The notes below the pieces were generated by a model. It searched no databases, was not told where the DNA came from, and was given only the letters and a program-made list of their open reading frames with translations. From the NCBI GenBank assembly GCA_964345775.1, contig CAYFSO010000069.1, positions 1 through 16,399 of the forward strand: a DNA stretch of 16,399 nt, in the 5' to 3' direction. Position 1 is the stretch's first letter, and the number at the start of each line of letters is the position of its first letter. This document shows positions 7,133 through 14,581 of the stretch, in pieces. This DNA comes from M55B154 sp964345775 (GTDB taxonomy: Bacteria > Spirochaetota > UBA4802 > UB4802). A program made the position numbers and the translations under genes.

Positions 7133-7764
7133 TCACCCTTCTTCAGTCAATATTCTGCTCATGGTATTGGTGGTATCCAACAAAGAGACCGCCATTTCAG
7201 ATATCTGCTCGGATCCTGACGCAAGTTCCTGGGTGGAGTCATTAATAATTGATATTGACCTTGTTATCTCATCTATAGCGTTTTTCAGCTCATCGCTTGA
7301 TACTTTCAATTCATCTGCACCGTTTAATACGCCTGAGGCACTTTCCTGCATCTGGCTGTTGATATTGAGATCACGGTCTATCAATTCCCTGACATCAGCA
7401 AACATGTGTCCGAAATCTACCGATAGTTTTTCTATATGTACTGCAGTCTCACTCACGTTTTCCATGGCCCGCCCGGTTTCGTACAACTCTTTATCAGTTC
7501 TCTCTACCAGGCTTGTGATCTCCCTGGTAATTGCCTGCGTCTTTTCCGCCAGCTTGCCAATTTCCTCTGCCACAACGGCAAAACCTTTACCAGACTCACC
7601 CGCCCTTGCCCCCTCGATAGATGCGTTGAGCGAAAGCAGGTTGATCTGGTCTGATACATCTATAATCATTGTTGTAGCTTCTGATACCTGACAAACGTGC
7701 TGCTTTCATACGCCGAGAGGAAATAATACCTGAATTTATCAATACCCATCGTATTATCCTTCAT
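7133..7764 (-). pseudogene. Internally deleted methyl-accepting chemotaxis protein
   Basis: The C-terminal part (7133-7669, frame open back to a TGA at 7706-7708) encodes the conserved receptor tip SDQINLLSLNASIEGARAGE followed by GKGFAVVAEEIGKLAEKTQ and about 125 residues of descending coiled coil. The ascending helix, HAMP domain, membrane spans and sensor domain are absent. Directly upstream in another frame, an ATG at 7762-7764 opens a 32-codon reading frame (MKDNTMGIDKFRYYFLSAYE...) ending at 7666; its aromatic-rich start looks like a genuine protein N-terminus, and I think it is the original start of this receptor. The two remnants meet near 7680-7695. The simplest reading is a large internal deletion with loss of frame. 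A shorter ORF could still be translated from the ATG at 7669, but it would give half a signalling hairpin with no membrane anchor. The N-terminal assignment is inference. Confidence 0.75.
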
Positions 7765-7789
7765 GCACAAAATGTATGGATCCACTCAC

Positions 7790-7816
7790 CTTATACCTGA
7801 CCGACCATTCAGTCAA
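7790..7816 (-). promoter_or_regulatory. TetR-type operator overlapping a sigma70-like promoter
   Basis: TGACCGACCATTCAGTCA at 7798-7815 is an inverted repeat (TGACYGA-N4-TCRGTCA) of the kind bound by many TetR-family repressors. On the minus strand it lies between and over TTGACT (-35, 7811-7816) and TATAAG (-10, 7790-7795), with a short 15-bp spacer, 26 bp before the start codon of the deleted chemotaxis receptor. Binding here would block that promoter. Confidence 0.6.
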
Positions 7817-7838
7817 TAACAATTATAATCAGTAAATT

Positions 7839-7853
7839 GTTCAAAATTTGAAC
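7839..7853. promoter_or_regulatory. 15-bp palindrome upstream of the TetR-type operator
   Basis: GTTCAAAATTTGAAC has perfect 7-bp arms around one central base. It lies between the receptor remnant promoter and the antiporter promoter and could be a second regulator site. Confidence 0.3.
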
Positions 7854-7891
7854 CAGTACACTATTCTTTGCGTTCCCTTCAATAATATCTG

Positions 7892-7920
7892 TTGACATGT
7901 CACACCCGTGAGCTGATAGT
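7892..7920 (+). promoter_or_regulatory. Sigma70-like promoter for the antiporter
   Basis: TTGACA (7892-7897), a 17-bp spacer and GATAGT (7915-7920) lie 41 bp upstream of the antiporter start. The -35 box is a full consensus match and the -10 box matches at four of six positions, including the conserved second A and last T. Confidence 0.55.
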
Positions 7921-7961
7921 ATTGAGGATAAGAAACATAATTCTATATTTCGGATCACTAT

Positions 7962-10172
7962 ATGACACATGAAATTATTGCCACATTCGCCCTTGCTCTC
8001 TTTTTTGGTATCCTGTTCGTAGCAATAGCCAAAAGGCTGAAGGTTTCGCCAATTGTCATACTTCTTATCGGCGGCATCCTGGTTGGCCCGGGTGCATACA
8101 GGCTCAACATAATTGATCCAATGAAACTGGGAGACGGCCTTGTAGCAATAATCCAGATGTCGGTAGCGCTCATACTGTTCGAGGGAGGACTTACCCTGGA
8201 CCTGAAAGGGTACAGGCAGGTTTCCTCCGAGATCAGGGCAGCACTGACGGGGGGAGTGCTGATCACGTGGATCGGTTCTGCCGCCATTATCAAGTATGTA
8301 TTTGGATATCCATGGGTCTTTGCCATACTGGCCGGAAGCCTCATTATTGTTACCGGACCCACGGTTATAGGACCCCTTTTAAAACGTGTGGGGGTGCACC
8401 AGAGACTCAATAATTTTCTTCACTGGGAAGGGGTGCTTATCGATCCCATCGGTGTCTTTATTGCCCTCTTGTGTTACGAGTGGATAATTGGCCATGATGC
8501 CATACTTCTTTTCCTTTCGCGATTCCTTTCCGGCATTGTTATCGGCCTGGTATGCGGATACATACTTGCCCGTATTATCAGGAAAAACTGGATTCCTGAA
8601 GAGAACCTGAACCTTTTCGTCCTGGCCGCGGCACTGGGGATATACACCCTGTCAGACATGCTTGTGTTGGAAAGCGGCCTTCTCAGTGTGGTCATATCAG
8701 GATTCGTTATCGGTACCCTTGATACCCCCCAGATGGACAGGATCAAGATACACAAGGCACAGCTCATAGAATTGCTTATCGGGTTACTCTTTGTATTACT
8801 GGCCGCGAACCTGTCCATCGATACCTACAGGGGCGAATACCTGCTCAAGATACTGCTGGTAGTTATACTGGTCATGATCGTGATCCGTCCATTGAACATA
8901 TTTGTCAGCACCATTGGGAGTAAAAATTTTAACCTGCGTGACAAGCTATTTCTAAGCTGGATCGCCCCACGCGGTATCGTGGCTGCGTCCATGGCTTCCC
9001 TGTTTGCCCTCAACCTGAAAGGATCAGGCAGCAGGTTCGCCGATGAAGCAGCATTCCTGGAGACCTTTACGTACGCCGTGATCAGCGGCACGGTGATATT
9101 ACAGGGGTTCAGTGCCGGGTGGATCGCCAGGCTTCTCAAGTTACACGAACCCGAGCCCACAGGATGGCTTATCGTGGGCGCCCACAAGCTTGGGCGTATC
9201 GTTGCCAACTTCATCCAGGACCAGGGACGCGCGGTCACCCTTATTGATACCAATATCAGGATGGTTGCGGTGGCCAGGAGAAACGGCTTTACCTCCATCT
9301 CTGACAATGCCATTACGGTAAACCCCGACAACACTCCCGAGCTTTTTGGTGTTGGCAACGTTCTGGCTATAACCGAGAACGAGGAACTCAACGAGCTGAT
9401 ATGCCAGCGATGGAGCAGGAAGCTGAAAAACCCCAACCTGTACCAGTGGCGCCAGTTGTCCCTTCCCGATGAGAAGGCGGCACCGGAAGCAACCCCCACC
9501 GGAACCCCGGTATGGACAAGCCTGCCCCTGGGAAGGGTTATCAAGATGAGCATCGAGAACAAGGATATCGCCTTCATGCAGGGACAGAGTGAGGCCGGTT
9601 CTATCAACCATCCAGAACGGGTGTTGATGAGCAGGGTGGGAGACCGTGTATACCCATTTCTGCCTGAAGATACCGAGGGACCATGCATGTTTCTCCTGTA
9701 CCAGCCATTCACTGTCAGCGTTGACCTGCACATAAAGCCTGAATGGGTCATTTTCTCCACTGCCAGGTCAATGTCCGGGGTTATACAGGAACTGCTTGAT
9801 GTTCTGCGAAATGAATACCCCGATCTTGAGACAGCCAGCATACACAAGCACATGATGGACATAGAGAACGAGTATTCCAGTCTTATCGGCTTCAATATAG
9901 CCCTGCCGCATGGCTATTCTGAGAAAATAAACGAATCCATCGTCATGGTGGCCCGGCTCACCCACCGGGTACTTTCAAAGATAAACAACGAAGAGGTGCA
10001 CCTTGTATTCATGGTATTGAGCCCCAGTAACGATCCCAACATGCATATTAACACCCTTTCAGAGATATCCAAGTTCATCATGAACGAAGAGAACAGGGAG
10101 AAACTGTTTACCGCTTCTTCACATGCTGACCTGGTTGAAGTATTTTTCCCGCAGCTACGCAGGGAGGGGTAG
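7962..10172 (+). CDS. Cation/proton antiporter fused to TrkA-N-like and PTS EIIA domains
   Basis: The protein has 736 residues. Residues 1-392 form a CPA-family Na+(K+)/H+ antiporter with about 12 hydrophobic segments. Signature elements include GGILVGPGAY (37-46), LILFEGGLTLD (70-80), TGPTVIGPLL (131-140), EGVLIDPIGVF (156-166, with the conserved Asp161) and SWIAPRGIVAA (332-342). Residues ~400-490 look like a TrkA-N Rossmann segment: GWLIVGAHKLGRIVANFI, then VTLIDTN. Residues ~585-736 match PTS EIIA of the nitrogen/fructose type, with IALPHGYSE placing a phospho-acceptor histidine at His650. Where many family members have TDP in the discontinuous helix, this one has TGP. The expected role is ion exchange at the cytoplasmic membrane, with the soluble tail sensing nucleotide or ion state and possibly phosphorylation by the PTS relay. 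The start ATG follows a promoter-like sequence but only a weak GGA. The large antisense ORFs across this gene are shadows. Confidence 0.9.
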   Translation: MTHEIIATFALALFFGILFVAIAKRLKVSPIVILLIGGILVGPGAYRLNIIDPMKLGDGLVAIIQMSVALILFEGGLTLDLKGYRQVSSEIRAALTGGVLITWIGSAAIIKYVFGYPWVFAILAGSLIIVTGPTVIGPLLKRVGVHQRLNNFLHWEGVLIDPIGVFIALLCYEWIIGHDAILLFLSRFLSGIVIGLVCGYILARIIRKNWIPEENLNLFVLAAALGIYTLSDMLVLESGLLSVVISGFVIGTLDTPQMDRIKIHKAQLIELLIGLLFVLLAANLSIDTYRGEYLLKILLVVILVMIVIRPLNIFVSTIGSKNFNLRDKLFLSWIAPRGIVAASMASLFALNLKGSGSRFADEAAFLETFTYAVISGTVILQGFSAGWIARLLKLHEPEPTGWLIVGAHKLGRIVANFIQDQGRAVTLIDTNIRMVAVARRNGFTSISDNAITVNPDNTPELFGVGNVLAITENEELNELICQRWSRKLKNPNLYQWRQLSLPDEKAAPEATPTGTPVWTSLPLGRVIKMSIENKDIAFMQGQSEAGSINHPERVLMSRVGDRVYPFLPEDTEGPCMFLLYQPFTVSVDLHIKPEWVIFSTARSMSGVIQELLDVLRNEYPDLETASIHKHMMDIENEYSSLIGFNIALPHGYSEKINESIVMVARLTHRVLSKINNEEVHLVFMVLSPSNDPNMHINTLSEISKFIMNEENREKLFTASSHADLVEVFFPQLRREG

Positions 10173-10182
10173 TTTGGTGGAT

Positions 10183-10282
10183 NNNNNNNNNNNNNNNNNN
10201 NNNNNNNNNNNNNNNNNNNNNNNNNNNNNNNNNNNNNNNNNNNNNNNNNNNNNNNNNNNNNNNNNNNNNNNNNNNNNNNNNN
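10183..10282. other. Assembly gap of 100 N
   Basis: Exactly 100 undetermined bases separate the convergent antiporter and protease genes. This is a conventional placeholder, so the true length is unknown. GGTGGAT-type repeats are present on both edges, suggesting a repeat stopped the assembly. Confidence 0.98.
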
Positions 10283-10297
10283 GATGGTGGATGGTGA

Positions 10298-10756
10298 TTA
10301 GTCCAGTTTGGGGATGGTTTCCATATCCTGTTTTTCCAGTATTTTTTCGAGGCGGGTCATTCCCGTCCTGACTTGATTTGAGATGCCCTCTCCCGGGGTG
10401 GTGTCCCCGGGCTGTATACCTATGAAATATATCTTTTCTACGAATGACTGCAGGTAAGAGATGAACATGGAAGGCGGCGCCGCGTGGGTGTTAAAAAGGC
10501 TTGAGGTGGAAAGTTTTTCGAGGGGGATACGCCTGATTTCACCCGGTTCAAGATCCATGCCGGTGGTGTCAACTATTACCAGGACACCAGGCCGCTCACG
10601 CTTCACCACGCCGGTATAATTTTCGGGCATCTGCCCCCCGTCCACCACCACCCATCCTGTTGCGTTGAACTCTTCAGCCAGTACGCTGCCGGCGGCATCG
10701 TCCCGGTTCAGGCGGTTGCCCATCCCCAGCAGCATGTGTTTGACGGTATCACCCAT
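10298..10756 (-). CDS. hycI: HycI-type [NiFe] hydrogenase maturation endopeptidase
   Basis: The protein has 152 residues from the preferred start. It resembles E. coli HycI along its length: LLGMGNRLNRDDAAG near the N-terminus, VVVDGGQMPEN (36-46), RPGVLVIVDTTGMDLEPGEIR (55-75), a Thr-His pair at 90-91, FIGIQPG and a C-terminal amphipathic helix. The nickel-binding residues known from the family (two Asp and one His) correspond to Asp19 or Asp20, Asp63 and His91. The enzyme trims the C-terminus of the hydrogenase large subunit after nickel insertion. I chose the ATG at 10754-10756, which overlaps the stop of the upstream gene as ATGGGTGA and has AGAGG just before it; the longer ORF start at 10786 has no such support. 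No hydrogenase subunit gene is in the window, so its substrate must lie elsewhere. Confidence 0.88.
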   Translation of the reverse strand: MGDTVKHMLLGMGNRLNRDDAAGSVLAEEFNATGWVVVDGGQMPENYTGVVKRERPGVLVIVDTTGMDLEPGEIRRIPLEKLSTSSLFNTHAAPPSMFISYLQSFVEKIYFIGIQPGDTTPGEGISNQVRTGMTRLEKILEKQDMETIPKLD

Positions 10757-11306
10757 GCCTCTTCCCGCCATACACCCGCACGGCAATGAAATAGAATACT
10801 ATTGGTGCCACGAACCATACCAGTTGCGGCATAAGGGTGAAGTGTCCCCCGCCGGCCCGGAACAATACCGGGTTCCACCAGGTGGGTTCATAGGTCCACA
10901 GGTTCCCATATACCGCCATCAACTCCACTCCAAGTTCCTGCAGCTGTCCCCAGAGAAGAAGCACCAGCAATTCTGACGGACGGAAACCCGTGAAGTGCGG
11001 GGGTGCCAGCAGCTTTCGCACAAGCCATACTCCCATCATGAACAGGGCCCCGTCCCACATGGTATGTAAAAGGGGCTGCATAAAGGCGGGAAGCGGCCAT
11101 GGTGTTGTACGGGTAAAGGCGGGCGTGCTGGAGAACTCCGGGCCAACCAGGAAGAAGCCGAATTCCCAGACCGCCCCGAGAAGTGCCCCAACCCAGAAAA
11201 GGGAGAAGGTTTTCCGGGATATCCTCCCGGTGGCGTATCCAATACTAAAGAAGAGAAAGATGGATACCGCCATCAGCACGTCACCCCAGTGCAGCAGGTG
11301 GCTCAT
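10749..11306 (-). CDS. Uncharacterised integral membrane protein with five predicted spans
   Basis: The protein has 185 residues from the preferred start; I do not recognise the family. The ATG at 11304-11306 comes one base after the TGA of the upstream flavin reductase gene and is preceded by GGGGGAG, so the longer ORF beginning at 11414 is rejected. Hydrophobic segments occur at about 8-26, 34-52, 72-92, 98-122 and 148-178. Several contain acidic or aromatic residues in the membrane (AVWEFGFF, TMWDGALFM, WGQLQELGVEL), which may line a pore or bind a cofactor. The C-terminus is short and basic. Its end overlaps the hydrogenase protease gene by 8 bases, so the two are translationally coupled. 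The context suggests a redox or hydrogenase-linked membrane role, but that is only guilt by association. Confidence 0.72.
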   Translation of the reverse strand: MSHLLHWGDVLMAVSIFLFFSIGYATGRISRKTFSLFWVGALLGAVWEFGFFLVGPEFSSTPAFTRTTPWPLPAFMQPLLHTMWDGALFMMGVWLVRKLLAPPHFTGFRPSELLVLLLWGQLQELGVELMAVYGNLWTYEPTWWNPVLFRAGGGHFTLMPQLVWFVAPIVFYFIAVRVYGGKRHG

Positions 11307-11307
11307 G

Positions 11308-11814
11308 TCAATTCTCCCCCGAGAGACATTGCAGTACTTCACCAACGTACATCCTGTGATAATCGTTATTATAGAGTTTTTCGATGTCAGGTGAAAGAAA
11401 ATGTGACGGGTCAATGTCCTGCTGGTATATCTTGCGGCATTCGATCACCAGCCGTGACTCTGCAAAATACACGCACCCGTTTCCCGAGTCAACCGGGGTG
11501 AGGCCGGTTTCTGCCGTCTTGTTCACGTCGCGCCCCGATCGGCTGCCGCAGAACTTGAGGATGTCCCTGTACGTCTCGTCAAGGAAATTCAGGGTGTACA
11601 CGTCATTCTCTTCGGTAAAGTTATAGGTATGACGGGTGGGCCGCACAAAAATGAAGCTGACCGGTTTATGCCAGAGAATTCCCAGTCCACCCCATGACGC
11701 GGTCATCATGTTGTGAGACTCCATGGTTCCCGAGGTGATCAGCATCCAGTCGTCCCCGATAAGCGAGAACGGGTTATCAGCAATGTCAGCATAGTCAATT
11801 GTTTTCAAGCTCAT
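11308..11814 (-). CDS. Flavin reductase family protein (flavoredoxin-like, FMN-binding split barrel)
   Basis: The protein has 168 residues. The sequence fits the flavin reductase-like domain: an N-terminal PFSLIGDDWMLITSG strand pair, NMMTASWGGLGILWHKPVSFIFVRPTRHTY with the typical flavin-loop spacing, then TLNFLDETYRDILKFCGSRSGRD and the EC(R)KIYQQDI strand late in the domain. Proteins of this type bind FMN and pass electrons in the cytoplasm; many anaerobe members are flavoredoxins or NADH:flavin oxidoreductases. The exact electron donor cannot be read from sequence. AAAGGGA lies about 7 bases before the ATG. It is the first gene of a three-gene minus-strand operon with the membrane protein and the hydrogenase maturation protease, suggesting a shared redox context. 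Confidence 0.87.
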   Translation of the reverse strand: MSLKTIDYADIADNPFSLIGDDWMLITSGTMESHNMMTASWGGLGILWHKPVSFIFVRPTRHTYNFTEENDVYTLNFLDETYRDILKFCGSRSGRDVNKTAETGLTPVDSGNGCVYFAESRLVIECRKIYQQDIDPSHFLSPDIEKLYNNDYHRMYVGEVLQCLSGEN

Positions 11815-12048
11815 TATAATTCCCTTTCGTTAACTTTTTATTATGACTACATGATATGTACATACCAGCACCACGGTTGCAAGAACTTTTACAAAATGAA
11901 TGCCACCTTGACACCGATCTATTGCACGATCAATTGAATATTATATATATCCGTGTTTCAGTGTCTCCGTGGCAAAAAACTTACTGACATTTCAGCCATA
12001 GTATGTACATTGTTTACCTGTGTACAAGCAACCATAGTGGAGGGATCA
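11815..12048. promoter_or_regulatory. Divergent promoter region between the flavin reductase operon and the HD cluster
   Basis: These 234 bp contain no supported gene. The region is AT-rich with a TATATATAT tract near 11941-11950, a TTGACA at 11908-11913 without a well-placed -10, and two copies of TATGTACAT, in the stretches 11850-11865 and 11998-12012, which could be paired regulator sites. The reading frame upstream of 12049 is open but has no ribosome-binding site. Confidence 0.4.
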
Positions 12049-13242
12049 ATGTTCAGTAAAGGTGCCATCGAATGGGTTCACCAGGCCGCCAGCATTCAAC
12101 GCTGGAATGACCACCTGCGGCCGGCTGACCTGACGGAGCTTGACAAGCAGGCCCACAAGATGATCATCGCCTACGTTATCGCCAAGTTCGAGTCAGAATC
12201 GGGAAGCCACGTGTTTGACTGGATAAAGCTTATCGAGGGAGGCATTATCGAGTTTCTGCACCGGGTTGTGGTGACCGACATCAAGCCGCCGGTGTTTCAC
12301 AAGATCATGAAAGAAAAAGGGAAGGAACTGAACCGCTGGGTACTGCAGCAGTTAGATAATGACATAACCACCATTGCCGGCGGGTTCAGGGACAAGTTCG
12401 AGGAATACTTTTTTAACGAGAACTACTCCACCGTTGAGAAACGCATATTACAGGCAGCCCATTACCTTGCCACCAACTGGGAATTCCGCATTATCTACAA
12501 CCAGAACTTTTTTATACAGGGTATCGAGAAAACACGGCAGGAGATCGAGGACCAGATAGAAGAGCACAACGATCTTGTGGGCGTACAGAAGATATTGCTG
12601 CACAAGGACATCAACGGCTTCGTGAACCTGTGCGGCCAGCTGCGTTTTCAGCAGCGCTGGGCGCAGACACCCCGAATACCCCGCACCTCGGTGCTTGGCC
12701 ACATGCTCATAGTGGCCATACTTGGCTATTTCTGCTCCATGGAGATCGGTGCCTGCCGGCAGCGGGTTTTCAACAATTTTTTCGCTTCACTCTTCCACGA
12801 CCTTCCTGAAGTGCTCACCAGGGACATTGTCTCACCGTTAAAGAAATCGGTACAGGGACTTGACGAGATCATAAAGGAATACGAGAAGATTCAGGCAGAC
12901 GAGAAGATATACCCTCTCATCCCCGAAAGCTGGCACGATGAGATCCGGTATTTCACCGAGAACGAGTTCGTGAACAAGATCACCAGGGACGACAAAACAG
13001 TTTTTGACATCCCCGTTGAAGAGCTGAACAATACCTACAACCAGGACAGCTGGAACCCCCTTGACGGGATCATGCTGAAAGGATGTGACGATCTTGCCGC
13101 ATTCATAGAAGCATCACTGTCCATCAAGTACGGCATAAAGCCAAAGGCACTTGAAAACGGCCGGCAGAGCATCTACCAGCGGTACAGGAACCGCAAGATC
13201 GGCTCCCTGGATTTCGGCATGGTGTTCGATTATTTCAACTGA
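12049..13242 (+). CDS. HD-domain phosphohydrolase, double-length YfbR-like
   Basis: The protein has 397 residues from the preferred start ATG, which has GGAGGG five to six bases upstream; the ORF is open 32 codons further but lacks support. The N-terminal half begins QRWNDHLRPADLTELDKQAHKM, similar to the R-W...RP...H start of YfbR-type 5'-deoxynucleotidases. The C-terminal half has a second set: TSVLGHMLIVA, then LFHDLPEVLTRDIVSPLKK, which matches the YfbR-type HDasEvltGDlptPvK pattern, and a late Asp in KGCDDLAAFIEAS. So the metal-binding H, HD and D ligands are complete in the C-terminal half. Expected activity is hydrolysis of a nucleotide or related phosphate ester in the cytoplasm; E. 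coli YfbR itself is about 200 residues. It heads the plus-strand cluster, 21 bp before the next gene. Confidence 0.82.
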   Translation: MFSKGAIEWVHQAASIQRWNDHLRPADLTELDKQAHKMIIAYVIAKFESESGSHVFDWIKLIEGGIIEFLHRVVVTDIKPPVFHKIMKEKGKELNRWVLQQLDNDITTIAGGFRDKFEEYFFNENYSTVEKRILQAAHYLATNWEFRIIYNQNFFIQGIEKTRQEIEDQIEEHNDLVGVQKILLHKDINGFVNLCGQLRFQQRWAQTPRIPRTSVLGHMLIVAILGYFCSMEIGACRQRVFNNFFASLFHDLPEVLTRDIVSPLKKSVQGLDEIIKEYEKIQADEKIYPLIPESWHDEIRYFTENEFVNKITRDDKTVFDIPVEELNNTYNQDSWNPLDGIMLKGCDDLAAFIEASLSIKYGIKPKALENGRQSIYQRYRNRKIGSLDFGMVFDYFN

Positions 13243-13263
13243 GATCACTGAAAAGATCCCGTG

Positions 13264-13989
13264 ATGAACCCGGTTGCCCTGATCAACCCCGATACCCCTG
13301 GTAATACCAGGAAGGCCCTGCATGGTAATCATGTTGCGACCCTTGAGGTACCGCGCTGCACGCTGGTTGCACCACCTGTCTCGGGCCACCCCGACATACA
13401 GCTTTTTCCATACCATGACAGCATGGTGGTTCACCCCGGTATGCCGCTTCAATTCATAGAAAGGCTGGAAAAGATATTTCCCCTGCAGGTAAAGCGGGGT
13501 CAGAGCCATTTATCAGAAGATCATCCTTCGGACTGCCCGTACAACGTGGCCTGCACCGGCCTGTTCGCCTTTCACAATACCGGGTTTACCGACCCGGTAA
13601 TCGTCTCCATGCTGCGATCACGGGGCTTACCCCTTCTGCATGTGCCGCAGGGCTACACCCGGTGTGCTACCATGGTGGTGGACGGGAATGCTGTTATAAG
13701 CGCCGACCGAAAGATATGCGACGCCGCCCGCAATGCCGACCTCGCTGTTCTCCAGGTACAGCCTGGTCACGTTACCCTTCCCGGTTACCGGTACGGCCTG
13801 CTGGGCGGCGCTTCGGTGGCATACAACGCAACGGTGTACCTTGCCGGATCGCTTGAATACCACCCTGATGGTACAGCGATTCGGGAATTTATCCAGTCCC
13901 GCAAGATAGAACTGGTTGAGCTTTCAAGCGGCCAGATCTACGACCTGGGCTCCTTCTTTATTCTTGACGGATATCCTGGATATATTTAA
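13264..13989 (+). CDS. DUF6873 family protein, predicted GME (guanidino-modifying enzyme) fold
   Basis: The protein has 241 residues. The sequence order matches what I know of DUF6873: HPDIQLFPYHDSMVVHPG, then a region with CPYNVACTGLFAFHN, then LPLLHVPQGYTRCATMVVDGNAVISAD, then LPGYRYGLLGGASV, then AGSLEYHPDGTAIREFI. The repeated strand-helix units and the GG-AS and HPDG elements fit a five-bladed pentein (GME) fold. Penteins include amidinotransferases, agmatine deiminase and dimethylargininase. The usual C-terminal nucleophilic cysteine is not evident; the best conserved cysteine is in YTRCATMV. The function of the family is unknown to me. ATG at 13264 is preceded by an in-frame GTG at 13261; either could start. 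It lies between two HD proteins in a tight cluster. Confidence 0.75.
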   Translation: MNPVALINPDTPGNTRKALHGNHVATLEVPRCTLVAPPVSGHPDIQLFPYHDSMVVHPGMPLQFIERLEKIFPLQVKRGQSHLSEDHPSDCPYNVACTGLFAFHNTGFTDPVIVSMLRSRGLPLLHVPQGYTRCATMVVDGNAVISADRKICDAARNADLAVLQVQPGHVTLPGYRYGLLGGASVAYNATVYLAGSLEYHPDGTAIREFIQSRKIELVELSSGQIYDLGSFFILDGYPGYI

Positions 13990-14019
13990 AACCAGGTATA
14001 CCAGCTGCGGGAGAACCAG

Positions 14020-14577
14020 ATGAACAAGAAGTATCCGAACATACCGGGTGAACAGGAATGCTACAGGCTGATGGAAGAGTACCAGATGCTTCCAAATATC
14101 GTTGAACACTCCCGCCAGGTAAAGAACGTGGCCGTGATCATAACAGACAACCTGCTTGACGGGAACCGTGTGAACCGTGACCTGGTGATGGCTGCTTCGC
14201 TGCTGCATGATATTACCAAGACACGGCAGCTGAATACGGGTGAACCCCACGACAAAACCGGGGCAGATCTTCTTCGCCAGCTGGACATGCCCGAGGTTGC
14301 CTATATCGTTGCAGAGCACGTGTTCTTCAACGACTTTAATCCCCGCGGCGGCGTGGAAGAACGCGAGATCGTTTATTACGCGGACAAGCGGGTTATGCAT
14401 GATATCATAGTGACCGTAGACCAGAGGGTTGAAGACCTGCTGGAAAGGTACGGCACCACCCCGGACAGGCGGGAACGCATCCTGCTGAACAGCAGGATGA
14501 TCTACAGCATTGAAGAAAAACTTGTACGCAACATGAAAGCCGACCTTGAAGAACTGATCTCACAAATGGAAAATTGA
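14020..14577 (+). CDS. HD-domain (HDIG-type) phosphohydrolase
   Basis: The protein has 185 residues. The metal ligand set is complete and in order: His30 in NIVEHSRQV, His63-Asp64 in SLLHDITKTRQ, His77 in GEPHDKTGA, His100 in IVAEHVFF and Asp122 in VYYADKRV. The motif reads HDIT where the classic group has HDIG. The short single-domain layout resembles small HD hydrolases of the TIGR00277/TIGR00295 type, several of them archaeal. These are cytoplasmic metal-dependent phosphohydrolases; the substrate is not known. GGGAG precedes the ATG. It lies 30 bp after the DUF6873 gene and 4 bp before the radical SAM gene, so it is almost certainly in the same operon. Confidence 0.88.
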   Translation: MNKKYPNIPGEQECYRLMEEYQMLPNIVEHSRQVKNVAVIITDNLLDGNRVNRDLVMAASLLHDITKTRQLNTGEPHDKTGADLLRQLDMPEVAYIVAEHVFFNDFNPRGGVEEREIVYYADKRVMHDIIVTVDQRVEDLLERYGTTPDRRERILLNSRMIYSIEEKLVRNMKADLEELISQMEN

Positions 14578-14581
14578 CCGC

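Noticed and set aside
7161..7691. A 176-residue plus-strand open frame over the chemotaxis-receptor remnant
   Set aside because: The minus strand carries the conserved receptor tip motif, so the plus-strand frame is a shadow.
7666..7764. Programmed frameshift joining the two chemotaxis-receptor pieces
   Set aside because: Joining them would still lack the sensor, membrane, HAMP and ascending-helix regions, and no slippery site with a downstream structure was seen.
8825..9895. A 356-residue open frame on the minus strand inside the antiporter gene
   Set aside because: It mirrors the strongly supported plus-strand antiporter, has no recognisable domain and no ribosome-binding site; it is a shadow of GC-rich coding sequence.
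10123..10371. Open frame running through the N block
   Set aside because: It exists only because undetermined bases cannot form a stop.
11953..12048. Thirty-two extra N-terminal codons for the YfbR-like HD protein
   Set aside because: A GGAGGG site sits directly before the ATG at 12049, and the upstream residues do not resemble the family start.
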